From: Himantopus leucocephalus
Lineage: Eukaryota; Chordata; Aves; Charadriiformes; Recurvirostridae
Direction: 5' to 3'
Assembly: GCA_003993805.1 (NCBI GenBank)
Contig: RSEF01000001.1
Span: 202,671,410 to 202,735,409, forward strand
Length of the DNA stretch: 64,000 nucleotides
The notes under the pieces were generated by a model that saw only the letters and a program-made list of their open reading frames with translations, did no database searches and was not told the DNA's origin. Shown here piece by piece: positions 1 to 13,162 of the stretch; the first letter of the stretch is position 1; every line of letters starts with the position of its first letter. Position numbers and translations under genes: made by a program.

Positions 1-268
1 GCCTAGATCCTCATAACCTTCCTCATAACTGTTCATTCAAAATTAGTAGTTGTCCCTTAGTATAGTATACTTCCACAATATGGATTGTAGAAGAACAGAG
101 ATGAGTTCTCTTATACACAAAGCTTTGTCTACTTATACACATGAAGAGGTGACATCTTTTTCTGTTCAGCTGCTGACTTTGTTCAATGACAGAATTCGGC
201 TTGGGCTGAAAGGCTGAGAGTGGAAACTTTTAGAAAGTGCATCAACAACTGAGGATGCCAAAAAGGGT

Positions 269-314
269 TGGGTGGTGGTTTGTTTGGGTTNCTGGGTGGT
301 GGTTTGTTTGGGTT
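269..314. repeat. 22-bp direct duplication around a single N
   Basis: A 22-bp T/G-rich word at 269-290 is repeated identically at 293-314, with only N (291) and one extra base between. The copies abut an ambiguous base, so this is more likely two contig ends covering the same sequence than a real tandem repeat. The downstream flank to about 345 is a further TTTG-type low-complexity tract. Confidence 0.75.
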
Positions 315-1065
315 TGTTTTGTTTGGTTGATTGTTTTGTTTTGTTTATATTTTGGGGTTTGCCTTTTTTTTTTAAGTTGCCTGAGAGCAGTTACTTGAAA
401 CTAGTGTGTCATCCCCTTAGATGTATTCATAGATTAAACTAGCAGTACATGTTACCTGTAAGAGGAGAAAACTTAATTTCAGTACATGTTAATAATCTGT
501 GGGTTGCACTGTAACATTGCGGATACTTTTGTGACTTTTTTTTCTAAAAGTTGAAATAGTCCAGATACGGTTTGTTTGCTTTCTAAGAGTGGCTTTACAG
601 TGGAAGCTGTCCATCCCCACCCCCCTTTTGGCTGGGTTGATCTTAAGTTTGTGTGTCTTAGAAATTCAGTCTTTGTTTCCCCCCTTGATAATGCAATATG
701 CACATTTATGGTGTCTGTCTTACGAGGCTTCGGAGTCCTCCAGCCTCTCACAGCATAATGTGAGATGTATAATACATTAGTCTTTGCATTACATGCAAGC
801 CTCCAAGTACCCAATTATTACTGAAATTAATATTCTACATAGTCTGTATTCAAGGGTTGTTCATTTTGCAGCAGCTTTGCTACTGATTGATTGTTATAAA
901 TTAACTATGCAGGTCGACTACCACGCAAACAGACACAGGCTTCATCTTTTAAATACAGAGATCTCTGGAATCTATTGTTTCCAGTTTTAAAAATAAAGCA
1001 TGGTGAGGCAGAAATAATTTTTCTTTGGTCTATATTCAAAAGTGTCTACAAAATCATCTGCCTCA

Positions 1066-1067
<2 letters not shown>

Positions 1068-1097
<30 letters not shown>

Positions 1098-1127
1098 NTT
1101 CTTTCTTTTTTTTTTTTTTTTTTTTTT
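1068..1127. repeat. Poly-T tract with an embedded N
   Basis: About 60 bases are almost pure T, interrupted by N at 1098 and two C residues just after it. On the opposite strand this is a poly-A tract. No retrotransposon body or processed-gene copy is recognisable beside it, so I call only a homopolymer, whose length is probably uncertain in the assembly. Confidence 0.9.
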
Positions 1128-2039
1128 GAAGTAACTTAATTTTTAGGCTAAACCTAAGAATCTGCTCTAATGGTTGATGAATCCCTTTGGGGGAACTATG
1201 TAAGAATGTGTTGGATATATAAGGAGGATTGTTTGCAGACATCACCAGTTTTGAAATTAACTGAGTAGTATCTTCCAGTTTCTTCCCCAAAGTACAAATA
1301 AATGATATTCTCTCTCTCCCTCTAATGGCTTGTGATTGCTGCCTGCATAAGAAATTGTAAGGACTCAGAAAAGGGCAAGGTACTTTTTACATAGCTCTTT
1401 GTATAGACCTTGTATTGACAGCATTAGGGAGCTTTAATTACAGAAGGATCATCAGTCGTGTCCTTGATCTGCATTCCGCAGATTATGTAATCCAGGAGAG
1501 AAAACGCACAGCAGGATCTGTCAGAGAATATGGAGAAGCAGCTTTACAATTTTTTACTAACATACTAGATATAAAAGCACCATTTCCTAAAAGATAAAAT
1601 GTTACATTTAATGCAGATTTCTGGTGTTGGGAGAATTTAGGGAGTGCTCAAAACATCCTGCCATTCTAGGATTTTGTTGCTTATTCAGGAGTCATGCCTT
1701 TGTGTGTGTGTTTATTTGCTAGTTAAGCCTGTATTTGAAATTTGCATCTGTACGCAAATTTGTTAGGTTGATATGATTGTATTAATGAGCGCTCCTCCAG
1801 AAACGTTTTATGCATATATGTCAGTCAAATGGAATATAATTTTTAATGGTCTGCTCTACAAAGCATTTTCAGCAGTTCACTAGGATTCATTTTTATATTT
1901 TCTGTTACTGATTTTAAGTTAGAAAAAAAGTCGAAGATCTCCAAATATTTTATTAGCATGCTATATTATTCAGTGATTCAATATCCATAGATGCCTAAAA
2001 ATCTTACTGCTGTCAAGAATTTGAATGTCATCACATCGT

Positions 2040-2185
2040 AATGCAAGTTGGTACTTGAGCTGTGATCATTACGTTATTTCAACTCTATTTCACTCGATGT
2101 TGCTTTATTGTAATGGCTGCTTTAATCAGCTCTCATGAGATGTGCTAATGACATTCAGCTTGAGATGCATACTTCCATGCGTGCA
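2040..2185. promoter_or_regulatory. Candidate conserved non-coding element (weak)
   Basis: An A+T-rich, non-repetitive block with several homeodomain-like cores (ATTACG, TGCTTTAATCAG, GTGCTAATGAC) and no open frame or transposon similarity. The base composition resembles vertebrate developmental enhancers. That is an inference from style only, since no second species is available here. Confidence 0.2.
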
Positions 2186-2633
2186 CACTTATTTGTGTTT
2201 CTAGAAGCTGATTATCCTAATGTTATGTCACGTCAGTCTTCTCTCTGCGTTTTTCATGTCAAGGAAGGCTGCTGATACGCAGCTACAGGAAACGTTTGCT
2301 AAGTTACTGAGTTGTATTTCAGAGATGAGATCAATGTTTAAGATTTTTGCACTGAAAATATCTGGAGCTTCTTGTCTTCTAATCCTCATGCCTTTCTGGT
2401 GAAAGTACTCTTCAATATCAAACCCACTTTTTTTGCAGTCATGAGAATTGAACAAATGGAACCTTGATGTACCCCTTTCTTCCTCTCTTGAAGGAGACTC
2501 TGAAAGGCTTTCAGTGTTTCTCCCCAAGATTGTTACAGAACCAGGAACATATTTGAAAAAGGAAATGTTTGTTTTATAGCGGATAGCCTTCAGATTATTT
2601 TTGAGTTTACTTAGAGTTCAGTGCGGAGGTGCA

Positions 2634-2662
2634 GTGATGTTACACANTGGTGATGTTACACA
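2634..2662. repeat. 13-bp direct duplication around a single N
   Basis: The word GTGATGTTACACA at 2634-2646 recurs identically at 2650-2662, separated by N (2647) and two bases. This has the same arrangement as at 291 and 34190, and is best explained as an unmerged contig overlap. Confidence 0.7.
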
Positions 2663-3212
2663 GAGATCTATCAGAACGAATAGCAGGTTACGTTAAGACC
2701 CATTAGGAGCTGGGTATCAAGGAGGTACCACTGTGTTTACTAATCCCAGTGTATTCCAGCAGGACCCAAATTTTGCTAGTATCTTCATCCGTGATATTTG
2801 CAGAGCAGCCACCAAGAACCTTCAGTGACTACTTAGAGAAAAACTGTATTCAGCAGGACTGTACTTCCTAAGCATATGCAAGGCTCCAAGATTGGCCACT
2901 GCTCCTTTTCATTCCTTTATTTTGAATGAAAGGGAGACCATTTTGAAGATAGAATTTTGATATGTGTAGGCTGTGTATTCACTCACTTTTTTTGGTGATA
3001 AAATTCTGGTAACTTTTTCTGAATTGCAGAGTATTGGGAGGAGGGACTACATATATCGCAACACCAATTAGCCTCTTTTTTTTTTCCCGACGTATTACGT
3101 TTAGAAAAATTCATAATTCACCAGAGGAGAAATGAGACAAAAGTGACTATAGTTCCTAAGCTGTCTATTGTCTGTCTTCATTATGGGATTGTGTGCAAGA
3201 TAATATATATTT

Positions 3213-3236
3213 GGGGGCGGGGAGGGGTGGGGGGGG
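3213..3236 (+). other. G-quadruplex motif with single-base loops
   Basis: Four G runs of 5, 4, 4 and 8 are separated by single-base loops (C, A, T) within 24 bases. Single-base loops and long G runs are the classical requirements for a very stable G-quadruplex. It stands alone in A+T-rich surroundings, directly after a TATATAT stretch, and no promoter or gene is recognisable next to it. Confidence 0.7.
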
Positions 3237-6200
3237 AGAAGAATGTTAAAAAGGAACTTGGGCATTTAAAAAAAATACAACGCGTGATAATTTTCTGCTT
3301 CAGTGAGTAATAGTAATTGTTAAAGAATATAAAGCCGAAACACTGCTTTGAGCCAAATTTGGTAACTTTTGAAAATAAAACTAACTAGCATACTGAAAGC
3401 TTATTAATAAGGATTAGAGCAAGATGAAAAAAAAGCCCAAGAGCCTTGAAATCTTCTAAAAACAATGATCATCCTACCAGACTGGAAGGAAAAAAAAAAG
3501 AAGGAAAAAGCTGTTTGTGCAGGCTGATATATGTCTGTATTATACAGATTATTGGCCTGCACTATGACCCTGCCTATCCAAAAAATGGCATCGCCTGGTG
3601 TTTATGCTGTATGTCAGAGACATCTACATACATCGGAAGACTTTCATTCAACGGAAGACTTCCGTAACGAACGTACCTGTGATAATAGTTACAGCACATG
3701 AATATTTATCTTTAACTGCACAAATATCAACTTCAATTTTTGAAATTCTCTGAGAAAGAATAATGTGAAAACACAGCTGCCATGTGTCCCCCCCAAAATG
3801 AGAAATCTTGGGTTTATGGGGATGCTGAGTGTCATTCTCCAGAGTCCTGAATAATCCAGTCCCACTTCAGTGTTTTCCCTTCAAGAAAATGTGTGTTTTT
3901 CCAAGAGCTGCCACAAATCTTCCCTGGAGGACCCCAGCCTGCCTGCCACTTACTCCGCTGTAGTCTAGCATTGCAGCCACTGTTGAATTTGGCACTGTGT
4001 CCCCTACATGAACTATGCATAAAAATGTTAGCTTATAAAACATTACTTGCAAAATTAGTGGTAAGACCGGGTAGAAGGCTACATAAGGTGATTGTCTGCT
4101 CTTCCACTTGTGTGCAACAGGTACAGCAGCTTCTTGGACTTACGCGTATTCTTGTTGTTTTTTCTATTCAAGTCATCCTTGTTCTAACTTGCTCTGTTTG
4201 GTGGTTTCTAACTGAGGGGCATTTAGCATCTGCTCATGAAGATTATCTCATTAAACCATGATCTGACTCCAATTTCCATTGCTGGCAGGGCATGGGAAGA
4301 AAGCACTTCCTGACGTTGCGTGGCTATTTCCGTAAGTTCTAAGAGCAACAATGCATTTTCCGTTTAGTTCCCTCAAGGGCTGGATAAGATTGTAGGGGTC
4401 AGCATGCAGAGAGATTACAAAAAACATATTAATCATTAGATTTAATAGGAGTTTGGTATTTTAAATACCATTGTCAATAAGGACCAAAGATAGTATAGTG
4501 CAAAATCTGTAGTAATTTCTGCGGAAGCAAGAGGTGCTGAAAGTTTGTGGTCTTCAATATCTGAGAGAACAAACCTTCCAGGTGCTCTGTAAGAGCATCT
4601 GGACCCTCAAGAAGCAATAGCTCTCCCTGAGCATCACCTTGGAGATGCCAATTCAATGCAAATGACTTAGCGTTTCTGGTGAAATTAAAAGTAATGAAGC
4701 ATTTTTTCCATTCTGTAAGCAAGATCTACATGAATATTGAGGCTGGAGATGTTCTTCATTGAAAATGAGTTTGATGTTTTGTGATTAATAATTTACTGAA
4801 ACACTTCTCATAGATGATTAAGTTAGGTGAATTAAAGTTCTAAGTCTCCAAGTCTCCTTATATCAATGCTTGTTTCCCATTGTTGCTGGGTTTTTTTTTT
4901 TAATTATAGTAAGGAAGACGTGGAGATTAGAAGGCAGCTGTCACATTAGCATTCCATTTATTTGGCAGATTGGTCTGTTGTGGATGTCTAGATAATTATA
5001 TGTAAATCACTGACTCCTGCTAATGGCCAACTTGAGGGTTTTTTTCCACAAATCTGTCAGTTCTTGAATGTTTCTCCTAAAGCGTGAGAAGGAATTAAAA
5101 AACATTTTGACATACTCGTGCAAATGTAAGCTGAATGTAGACATGCAAATGCTTAAACTCTGCAATAGCTAAATGTGGATGTTTTCAAACTGCTGTTTTA
5201 TACTGGAAAACAGGCTATGTGCTTAAAAACAAAAACTTCGGAAATGCAAGTGCCTGAAGCTAATCGTCTCAATATGATTTAAAATTCTACTTGTCTTCTG
5301 AATGTTTTTTTGGCGTTAACAATAGAATTCCCTAACATGACAAGGAGCTACAGAATCTCAGTGTCTTTGGAAAGGTCATGTTGATGTAAATGCCTAACAC
5401 AGAGTTGGAAGCCTTAACTTTTTACATAGAGTTGACAATTTTGGCCTGCTTTATTAATAGAAGTTTTAAGTAGCTTCACATAAGGTAAAGAATCCATCTC
5501 AAGGATTGTGGTGAAAATCTACAGTTCCATACAACTGAAAAGAATTTTTTGCATTATTAAATCCTAGTTTTTTTAAAATCACTGGAGCTAGTAATAGCAA
5601 TGGTCAGAGCATTAGGAATGATCTAAGTGTGGCATAATAGCATCTGTGGGAGCACAGATTTGTGTTTATGGATGATTAATGTTTTCATACAAAAATACTA
5701 ACATCAACAGCAAGAGCTTTCACAGCTAGGTGTGGGAGAGAAGCTCTGTCGTCTGTAGTCTTTTGAAAACAGTCTTTGCTCATTACTGTGCTCAGTTAAT
5801 TGCACAGATCTTTCACCAGAATTTAATCTAGTCTTCTTCAGATACCATTTGGGGCTTGCAGAAAAAATTCACAATAAATTTGGATTCCTTTATGAACTCA
5901 AATGAATGAGTTTCAAACTAAAACTGAGTTGATGAATTCAGTTAAACATAGTTATTAGTTCACTCACAGTTCGCTAATAGCTCTCTTACTACATACAGAA
6001 TTTTAAATCTTCAGAACAGAATAATACTTGGAGAACTGAGCTTATTCTGTTTTCTCACACTGTGGAACTTAGGTTTTTTGGTTTAGCATACCTGCTATTT
6101 AAGAAGAAAAGCCCACTTCTATGAAATGTAATAAACTGTTACAAATTTATATAAATATATACATGTAATTCTGTGAAACTGTGTATGTCATTCATAAAAT

Positions 6201-8204
6201 ACAGAAATAAACATTTACGATGATCCTGATTTAATAAAGTGCAATTCTGAGGTACAGAATGGCCGGCTACCTGGAGGGTTTGGGGGGTTTTGTTTTGTAA
6301 ATCATGCTTTGGCTGCTGGATGTAAATATTGGCCTTTCCCTAATGCCTGTCTTCTCTTTTCAAAGACCCCTGGGAATAAAAACTGAATCTGGTGTTCCTG
6401 TTGCTGGATTAGAACTGGCAAGCAAAGAGGGATGCTGGCACTGTACATATTATGTGTACTCAATTTCATACAAACTGTGATTAGTGTTGCTCCTTATTAC
6501 TCAAGAGCAAGGCAAACTGAAACACTATGCTTATGGAACAGATTTCTCCTCATTGATGACTTCATGAAAAGGCAATTGCAGGTTTACCCTAGGACTATCC
6601 TTCAGTGACTCCCAGGCAATGCCAACTGGAGAGAGCAGGTGATCCTGCGGGGACACCCTGTTACCTGGGCTCCAGGTACGGCTCTGGCTGTCTTGTGGGA
6701 GGACAAACGTTACGCTCTGCCACAGAATTCAAACACTCTCGTTAAACCAGTCCTCCCAAGGCAATGCCACATACGGTACGTGCTAAGTCATTGTCATCAG
6801 GAATTTCACTGATGACTAATGGTCTTTTTGGTTTAGAGTGTCTTTGTGAGGAAAAGCGGTTGCACTCATGTCAGTGATACATGCTTTTAAAAGCCGGGCA
6901 GCACGAGCAGCTTTGTGAGAAGAGGGAATCTGGTTCTGTTGAAACATGTTTCTCTTTCAGTGTCAAAAATGAAATCCAGCAATTTTCTTGGGCAAACAAT
7001 GGGATTGCGGGAGAGAGCTTTGAAGGAGTTCCAGCTCGTTGAGCATGCAGTGGGCCACCTACCAGGCGGCACTTGTCACAGTAAACCCAACACCCCCACA
7101 CCCTGAGCCCCGTGCGAGCTTCCAGTAAGACACTGGCTCAGATCCATCGTGCTACTCCCGGTCTTCAGAGCGCTAATGGAATGTGCCTCAACCTTCTCAA
7201 ATCCCATCCTTCTCTCTCTGATTAGAGTCGACAGAACGGAGATCACAAAATGATCAAGGGACAGGGTTAAAACCGCTAGTAGGGTACGGCGCTTTCCGAA
7301 GAGGGAGAACTCCTATTGTATTTGTGCGTTTGTGTCTTCAGAGCTACAACTGGGTAGGAATTTTCCAGCAAAGATAATTTCGTTGCAAACCAGTGAGTTT
7401 GGAAAACGGAAATGTTTTGTGGGAATGTCATTCACCAATTTGTGGTGAAACAGCTGCAGAGCAAAGAGAGCACTCGGTTTGCTTGCCTGCCAGCTCATCG
7501 GAGAAGTTTATGGGGAGCCCAGATTTTAGGACTTGAGGGTAACTTTGCTATTTGAACTCTTAAGTGATAGGAGATCCCACCCAGTGGAGCACTTAGCCCA
7601 CCAGGCTATGGCGTAGTCATAAGGGTTTAAGATGACACAAATATCTGAGGCTGCTGTGATTGTTTAAGGTCTTCACATGCTGCAGTGGCTTCAGTCTGAG
7701 CATTTGGGTGTTATTGCATATTCACCAGGAGGCTGAATTAATTCTACTCTTTGCATACTTGACTTTACAAACTTGGTAATATTCACTGGGGTTTGCTGAT
7801 AGCTTTCTGGATTTTAATGAAAGCCAATAGGGAGAAGCAGAGGTGTTTTCTTGTGCTGGTAATTTATCAGTCCCTAGGAGGGATGGAAACTTTGGATCCG
7901 TCTAAAAAAACTGGCATTTGAGCTAACAGAGCAAGAGCTAGGATGGCTGTCTTCTGAACAGTTTGATATGAAAAGAAATGAGTCATATGAGATTGCAAGT
8001 GGGCTTCACAGAGAGGCTCCAAGTGACCTTGGAACAAGCTTCTGACTTGACAGGCTGGAGGTGACTGTTTTGCACTTAACCCTTTGTTGTCTTGTGCCTG
8101 CCCATGGCAAGTTTTCTGATTTGCTTTCCTATGCCATCCTCTTGTTTGCTTTTAACTCTGGGGAATTAAACAGTTGGTTAGTGAAAGAGCAGGAACCGTT
8201 TGCT

Positions 8205-8437
8205 TCCCAAAGCTGTGTTCAGACAGCATCTGTGGTCAGACCAGATTGCTCAGGGCTTTCTCCATTTGGGTCTTGAAAACGCTCAAGGCAGAGACATGAC
8301 AGCTTCTCTGAGCAATGTGTGCCACTGCTTGACTGTCCTTGCTGTGGACGTTTCTCCTTGTGACTCTGAACTTCTCTCACTTCAATTTATGACGATTATC
8401 TCTCATCCTTCCACCACGTACCACAGTGGATAGCCAG
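8205..8437 (-). mobile_element. Diverged CR1 LINE fragment, 3' region
   Basis: Read on the plus strand, the segment follows the reverse complement of an avian CR1 3' region in order. It has a 'gaccagattgctcagggc' block, a 'gggtcttgaaaacgctcaa' block, 'ccactgcttgactgtcct', then 'tctctcatccttccaccacg' and an 'accacagtggatagcc' end. I recall this order from older chicken CR1 subfamilies. It is diverged, lacks the terminal octamer repeats and has no intact frame. Boundaries are uncertain by tens of bases. Retrotransposition is inferred to be long inactive. Confidence 0.7.
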
Positions 8438-10269
8438 GCTTCTGTTTTCCATGTTTTAAAACCAAAAAACTATGACCTCTTGTGTGTCACAGAGATATAA
8501 ATTTCATCCAGCTGCTCCTGTGGGATACCTCTAAGTGGTACACAACTCTTCATTTAAGGTGCCTCTTGATGGTGTTTCTAACTAGGCTACTTATTGGAAC
8601 TCGGTAGCCTTCTCTCCTGCTGCCTTCACGCTTCTCATGTTACCTTGTATATAGTCAGTCTGAACCAGCAGTGTCCTCCCCTCCCATCTGACTAGTCTCT
8701 CCTTCCCCACATTTGCCTTCACCTCACTCTCCCTGACTCTGGTCCCAATTTCTCTGTGTGTGCGAGTCTCATTTTCTGTATGACCAGCTCCCCACCTCCA
8801 AACTCTACCTGCATCTCAGGGCAGATGTCTGCACCCACGTGGTTCTGCTCTCCGTTCCTCCCTCTTGACCAACCATGTCAGTTTAATTTTCCTAACAAAG
8901 TCACAATACCTTTTCCTCCATCTCCATTTATGCGTAATATGAGTGCTCTGCTTAAAATTTAGTCATCTCTAAAATAAAGCATTGACAAGATGACTTCACT
9001 TCATTATCTCCTTCCTAAGCAAAATTATCCTTGAAACTCACCTGTAAAATCATCTGATGTACTGTGTCTGCTGCTAATAATATCATAATTTTTCTGATTT
9101 TCTAATTTTAAATTTGCGCTGCTCATATCCATTTATATCTCCCCGTGAGTTACTGTGTTATCCTGAAACTGTAGAGGGGAACAGGTTATTACCCCCTGTT
9201 TATACAGCATTAGTCCAGTGGGGCTAAGGACCTATATGCTGTGGGAGGGCAATCATAGCAATCACTATCTATGGAGGATATTAGACACTCAAATGGGAGA
9301 CATTCATTACTGTTGAGCTCAGATTTATACTTGTATTCCTCATGATAGTGATGGAAACTGCATTTTTTTATTTTGTGATGAAATTAGTTCAGTATTATTT
9401 CTAACTCTATTATTTTTTTTTCCTCCTTTGGTGGTGGTGGTGATGATTTCCATCTGCCGTGGGATTCCTCGCTCCTGGCTCCATGTAATGCATTGCCATT
9501 TTAATGTTCTGTCCTGCATAGAGGGCACATTGGGGTTTCCTGCTGCTGTAATTAAGCCATGGCGGTGGAGGCCGGGGGCATTGCCGGGGGGTCCCAGGGA
9601 GGTGGCCACAGGGTGCAGGGCTCTGGCTGCCCTGCCGTGACCCCCGGCTTCAGGGCAGGGTGGCTTGCCCAAACAGCATCACCCGAGTGATATAATACAG
9701 CAGATGCCGGGTAAGGCAAGGAGGAAAAGCTGTGCTGAAACAGACTCAGTGTTACATCTTGTCTGTACGCAGCTGATGTACCGCCACTGCGTTTCACAGC
9801 AGGCCTGTCCCACATCTTCTGCAATAACAAACTGAGCTTGCTGGAGGACCGCTTTCTGCCTAACGAAGGGCATGCAACCGGTGCTGAGAATTTCTGGTTT
9901 CGTGTCAATGAGTAATGAGGGGATGTGGGATGGACCCCTGAAAGTTGTGCCTTTGCGCTCAGGATGGGGAGTGAGTTGTTAGCGTCCATCCAAACAACAC
10001 TCCAGTTTGACACACTGGTTCTCAATGAAGAGGGATGGAATTTTCCCAGGCGCTTGCTCACGGGATGTTGCTGCTCCTGCTTTAGGCAGCAGCTGCCTCT
10101 CCAGCCCCCCACTAAAGCGGTTCCTCTGGGATGGCTAACCACCACCTTGGGGGCTCATCTCCCTGGACCCCGCCACCTCCCTGTTCCTTGTCAAAATATC
10201 AGCTCTTGTCTCCCCCAGGGAGCTTGGCAGCAAGGCAAAAAAGCTCAGAAACAAACTCTCGAGGAAGGG

Positions 10270-10640
10270 TTTTATAAACATTGCGCTAATTCTTTACAAA
10301 ACAGCGTGAGGCTGTAATCAGGAGTAATGAGAGGAGGTGCAGTTCCAGCATGCCGCTAATTAGGTACTAAAAACCTGAGCACAGTTGTCAGCACCTCTCT
10401 CTCCAGTGATAATTCAAAATGTGATATTCCTCCCCTGACAAATCCCCCTGATGAATAAATAAACTGACATTCGGTTATAATCACCTAAAGTTATGGCAAA
10501 ACCCATTCACTTTAAGCTGTTACACATCTAAGAACAGTCTCTGGCAAAGTCAAGAGGACTCATTCCAATTACACTGAAACATGAAAAAATATTGCTATCT
10601 TTTTTATAAACAGTTACTGAAAATTGCACTTGTTATTTCC
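10270..10640. promoter_or_regulatory. Candidate conserved non-coding element
   Basis: A non-repetitive A+T-rich block with several homeodomain-type cores in close order: GCTAATTC near 10285, CTGTAATCA near 10312, GCTAATTAGG near 10355, GTGATAATTC near 10407 and GGTTATAATCACC near 10473. There is no persistent open frame and no transposon similarity. Clusters of such sites are common in vertebrate developmental enhancers. The assignment is inference and needs alignment to another bird and to a mammal. Confidence 0.35.
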
Positions 10641-10714
10641 CCACAGCCGATGGCAGTAGCGCCGCTTCCTCGCTTGGCCGGGCTCCAGCCTCAGCCTGTG
10701 CTGCGTGCCTGCCA

Positions 10715-10835
10715 TGGCTTGTTTGGGAAATCAGCTCCCGAGCTGTAATTTATCCCTCCAGCTGGTGCCTGTGCAGCATTACTGTAGGGAAGTGCTAATT
10801 ACCTGGTATTAATTCAAGCCGAGACAAGCACACCG
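10715..10835. promoter_or_regulatory. Candidate conserved non-coding element
   Basis: This block lies about 75 bp after the previous candidate. It contains GAGCTGTAATTTATCC, a CTAATTACC core at about 10795 and TATTAATTC at about 10808, all homeodomain-like. A G+C-rich spacer between the two is preceded by an acceptor-like polypyrimidine-CACAG sequence ending at 10647, but no coding exon follows it that I recognise. Confidence 0.3.
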
Positions 10836-11737
10836 CACTTTCTGATTTGTAGGTAGGATGAAGACGTTGGACGTTGGTCCTACCTCTAACAGCCTTTTGG
10901 TTTGCTTTGGTGGTTGTGCTGGGCAAAACGGATGGTACCAGCTTGTGGGAGATTTTAATATTTGGATTTTATTTCCTCTCTATCCCAGCTAAGAACAAAT
11001 ACACAAATGTTGGAAACTTCCTCTGGGTGAGAAAGCCTCAACATGCCAATTTTTAGATTTTAAATTTTCCTGTGAAGTGGACGTTATTTGGAGATTCATG
11101 TTTTCACTTTATAGTGGTTTTGACAAGCCGTGATGCAAAGGGTGCAGACAGTCCATTTCAGACAGTGTTGCTGAAATCTTGGGAGAAGGGAAAGTGGCTG
11201 CTTCTGTTTAGAAAATCTTCTCTTTTCAAGATCACACTCTCATCTTCCATGTTTCCAAAGGGAAAGCGCACACACCAAACACAGAGAGAGATGCTGGGTG
11301 GAACTGAAGCCATTCAGCAAGTGAGGTCTGTCTGCAAGGCACCAGGGATGCTCAGGAGGCTCCTGGTCCTTGGCTGCTGCCAGCAGCTCCCCAGGGGCCT
11401 TGTCCCCAGGGCCAGGCGACAGCCCGCCCTGGCGAATCGAGTCTTCCAGCCTGGGGGACACCTCACCGTGAAAAAAAAGGGAAAGGTTTCATCCTTGATC
11501 CCCCATGGGTCAAAAATCCACGGAAACCCTGATGATTGGCATTACTGTTCTTGGTAACAGGTTGGATTAACCGGGAGGTCTAAGGGGGCTGTGGCTGTCA
11601 GACATCCTGGCCCGGGGCTCCCTGCTGTGCTGTCAGGGGCCCAGGACCACCCCTCCCCTCATTCCTTCTGCTGCCAGCCATGTCCTGGGGCAGGAGTACA
11701 TTTCCCAGAGCTTTGAAGGCTGGGAAACTAGAGGTGG

Positions 11738-12737
11738 NNNNNNNNNNNNNNNNNNNNNNNNNNNNNNNNNNNNNNNNNNNNNNNNNNNNNNNNNNNNNNN
11801 NNNNNNNNNNNNNNNNNNNNNNNNNNNNNNNNNNNNNNNNNNNNNNNNNNNNNNNNNNNNNNNNNNNNNNNNNNNNNNNNNNNNNNNNNNNNNNNNNNNN
11901 NNNNNNNNNNNNNNNNNNNNNNNNNNNNNNNNNNNNNNNNNNNNNNNNNNNNNNNNNNNNNNNNNNNNNNNNNNNNNNNNNNNNNNNNNNNNNNNNNNNN
12001 NNNNNNNNNNNNNNNNNNNNNNNNNNNNNNNNNNNNNNNNNNNNNNNNNNNNNNNNNNNNNNNNNNNNNNNNNNNNNNNNNNNNNNNNNNNNNNNNNNNN
12101 NNNNNNNNNNNNNNNNNNNNNNNNNNNNNNNNNNNNNNNNNNNNNNNNNNNNNNNNNNNNNNNNNNNNNNNNNNNNNNNNNNNNNNNNNNNNNNNNNNNN
12201 NNNNNNNNNNNNNNNNNNNNNNNNNNNNNNNNNNNNNNNNNNNNNNNNNNNNNNNNNNNNNNNNNNNNNNNNNNNNNNNNNNNNNNNNNNNNNNNNNNNN
12301 NNNNNNNNNNNNNNNNNNNNNNNNNNNNNNNNNNNNNNNNNNNNNNNNNNNNNNNNNNNNNNNNNNNNNNNNNNNNNNNNNNNNNNNNNNNNNNNNNNNN
12401 NNNNNNNNNNNNNNNNNNNNNNNNNNNNNNNNNNNNNNNNNNNNNNNNNNNNNNNNNNNNNNNNNNNNNNNNNNNNNNNNNNNNNNNNNNNNNNNNNNNN
12501 NNNNNNNNNNNNNNNNNNNNNNNNNNNNNNNNNNNNNNNNNNNNNNNNNNNNNNNNNNNNNNNNNNNNNNNNNNNNNNNNNNNNNNNNNNNNNNNNNNNN
12601 NNNNNNNNNNNNNNNNNNNNNNNNNNNNNNNNNNNNNNNNNNNNNNNNNNNNNNNNNNNNNNNNNNNNNNNNNNNNNNNNNNNNNNNNNNNNNNNNNNNN
12701 NNNNNNNNNNNNNNNNNNNNNNNNNNNNNNNNNNNNN
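11738..12737. other. Assembly gap, exactly 1000 N
   Basis: A run of exactly 1000 ambiguous bases. The round length indicates a placeholder of unknown true size. Any open frame reported across it is meaningless. Confidence 0.99.
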
Positions 12738-13162
12738 TGGCCTTCTGTTGTCTACATATGGATTCTACAGTTTCCTTTGAGTCGTCAGTACCCTAGGAAA
12801 AAATGTCTTAGTTTCAAAAGAAAACCTCTCTGCAGCAAAGCCTCGCTGTGCACGAGGCTGGATGTGAGCAGTGAGGCCAGTGTCTTCTCCACAGGAGCTG
12901 TTGGAGTATGTCACAGCTCCATCCCTCTATCTTGCACCTGGCAGTCCTTCCAAAACCAGGATCTTGAGGAACGAAGGGGATGCGCACTCAGATCCCATCA
13001 CAAACTGCAGCTGAGAATTTCATCTTTCTAATTTCAGGTCATTTCTGCAGTCAGTCCAGCTCATAACACATCCTAATCCATCCAGTCTCCCCAAACACTT
13101 CTCCTGGTTTGCTGGCATGGGCCAGTTTTATAAGGGCACCCTTTACTCTGTCATCCCCATAA
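12738..13162. other. Short unique stretch between gap and CR1
   Basis: Nothing recognisable: no repeat similarity and no open frame with known content. Its left edge is the 1000-N gap, so it may be the tail of something hidden in the gap. Confidence 0.5.

Larger units (their letters stand above)
1..8199. other. A+T-rich unique non-coding stretch
   Basis: No gene is recognised here. Open frames on both strands are short (about 120 residues at most) and carry no domain I know, and 4.7-6.9 kb is especially A+T-rich with almost no open frame. Low-complexity tracts, a G-rich motif and two assembly joins inside it are listed separately. The rest shows no transposon similarity I can see. Intronic or intergenic DNA cannot be told apart without neighbouring exons. 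Confidence 0.6.
8438..11737. other. Unique non-coding stretch before the 1000-N gap
   Basis: No gene is recognised. 8.6-8.9 kb is pyrimidine-rich on the plus strand, and 9.54-9.67 kb is locally G+C-rich with several G runs. Two A+T-rich blocks at 10.27-10.64 and 10.71-10.84 kb are listed separately as candidate regulatory elements. The longest open frame (about 200 codons on the minus strand, 9.55-10.15 kb) has low-complexity content and no known domain, and is judged chance. Confidence 0.55.

Noticed and set aside
9552..10145. 197-codon minus-strand frame
   Set aside because: No domain or conserved motif, and competing frames on the other strand. Judged chance.
10630..10720. Acceptor-like polypyrimidine tract ending CACAG at 10647 followed by G+C-rich sequence, considered as an exon start
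   Set aside because: No matching donor with a plausible coding frame and no recognisable product.
11680..12780. Apparent 366-codon frame
   Set aside because: It is almost entirely the 1000-N gap, so it has no content.
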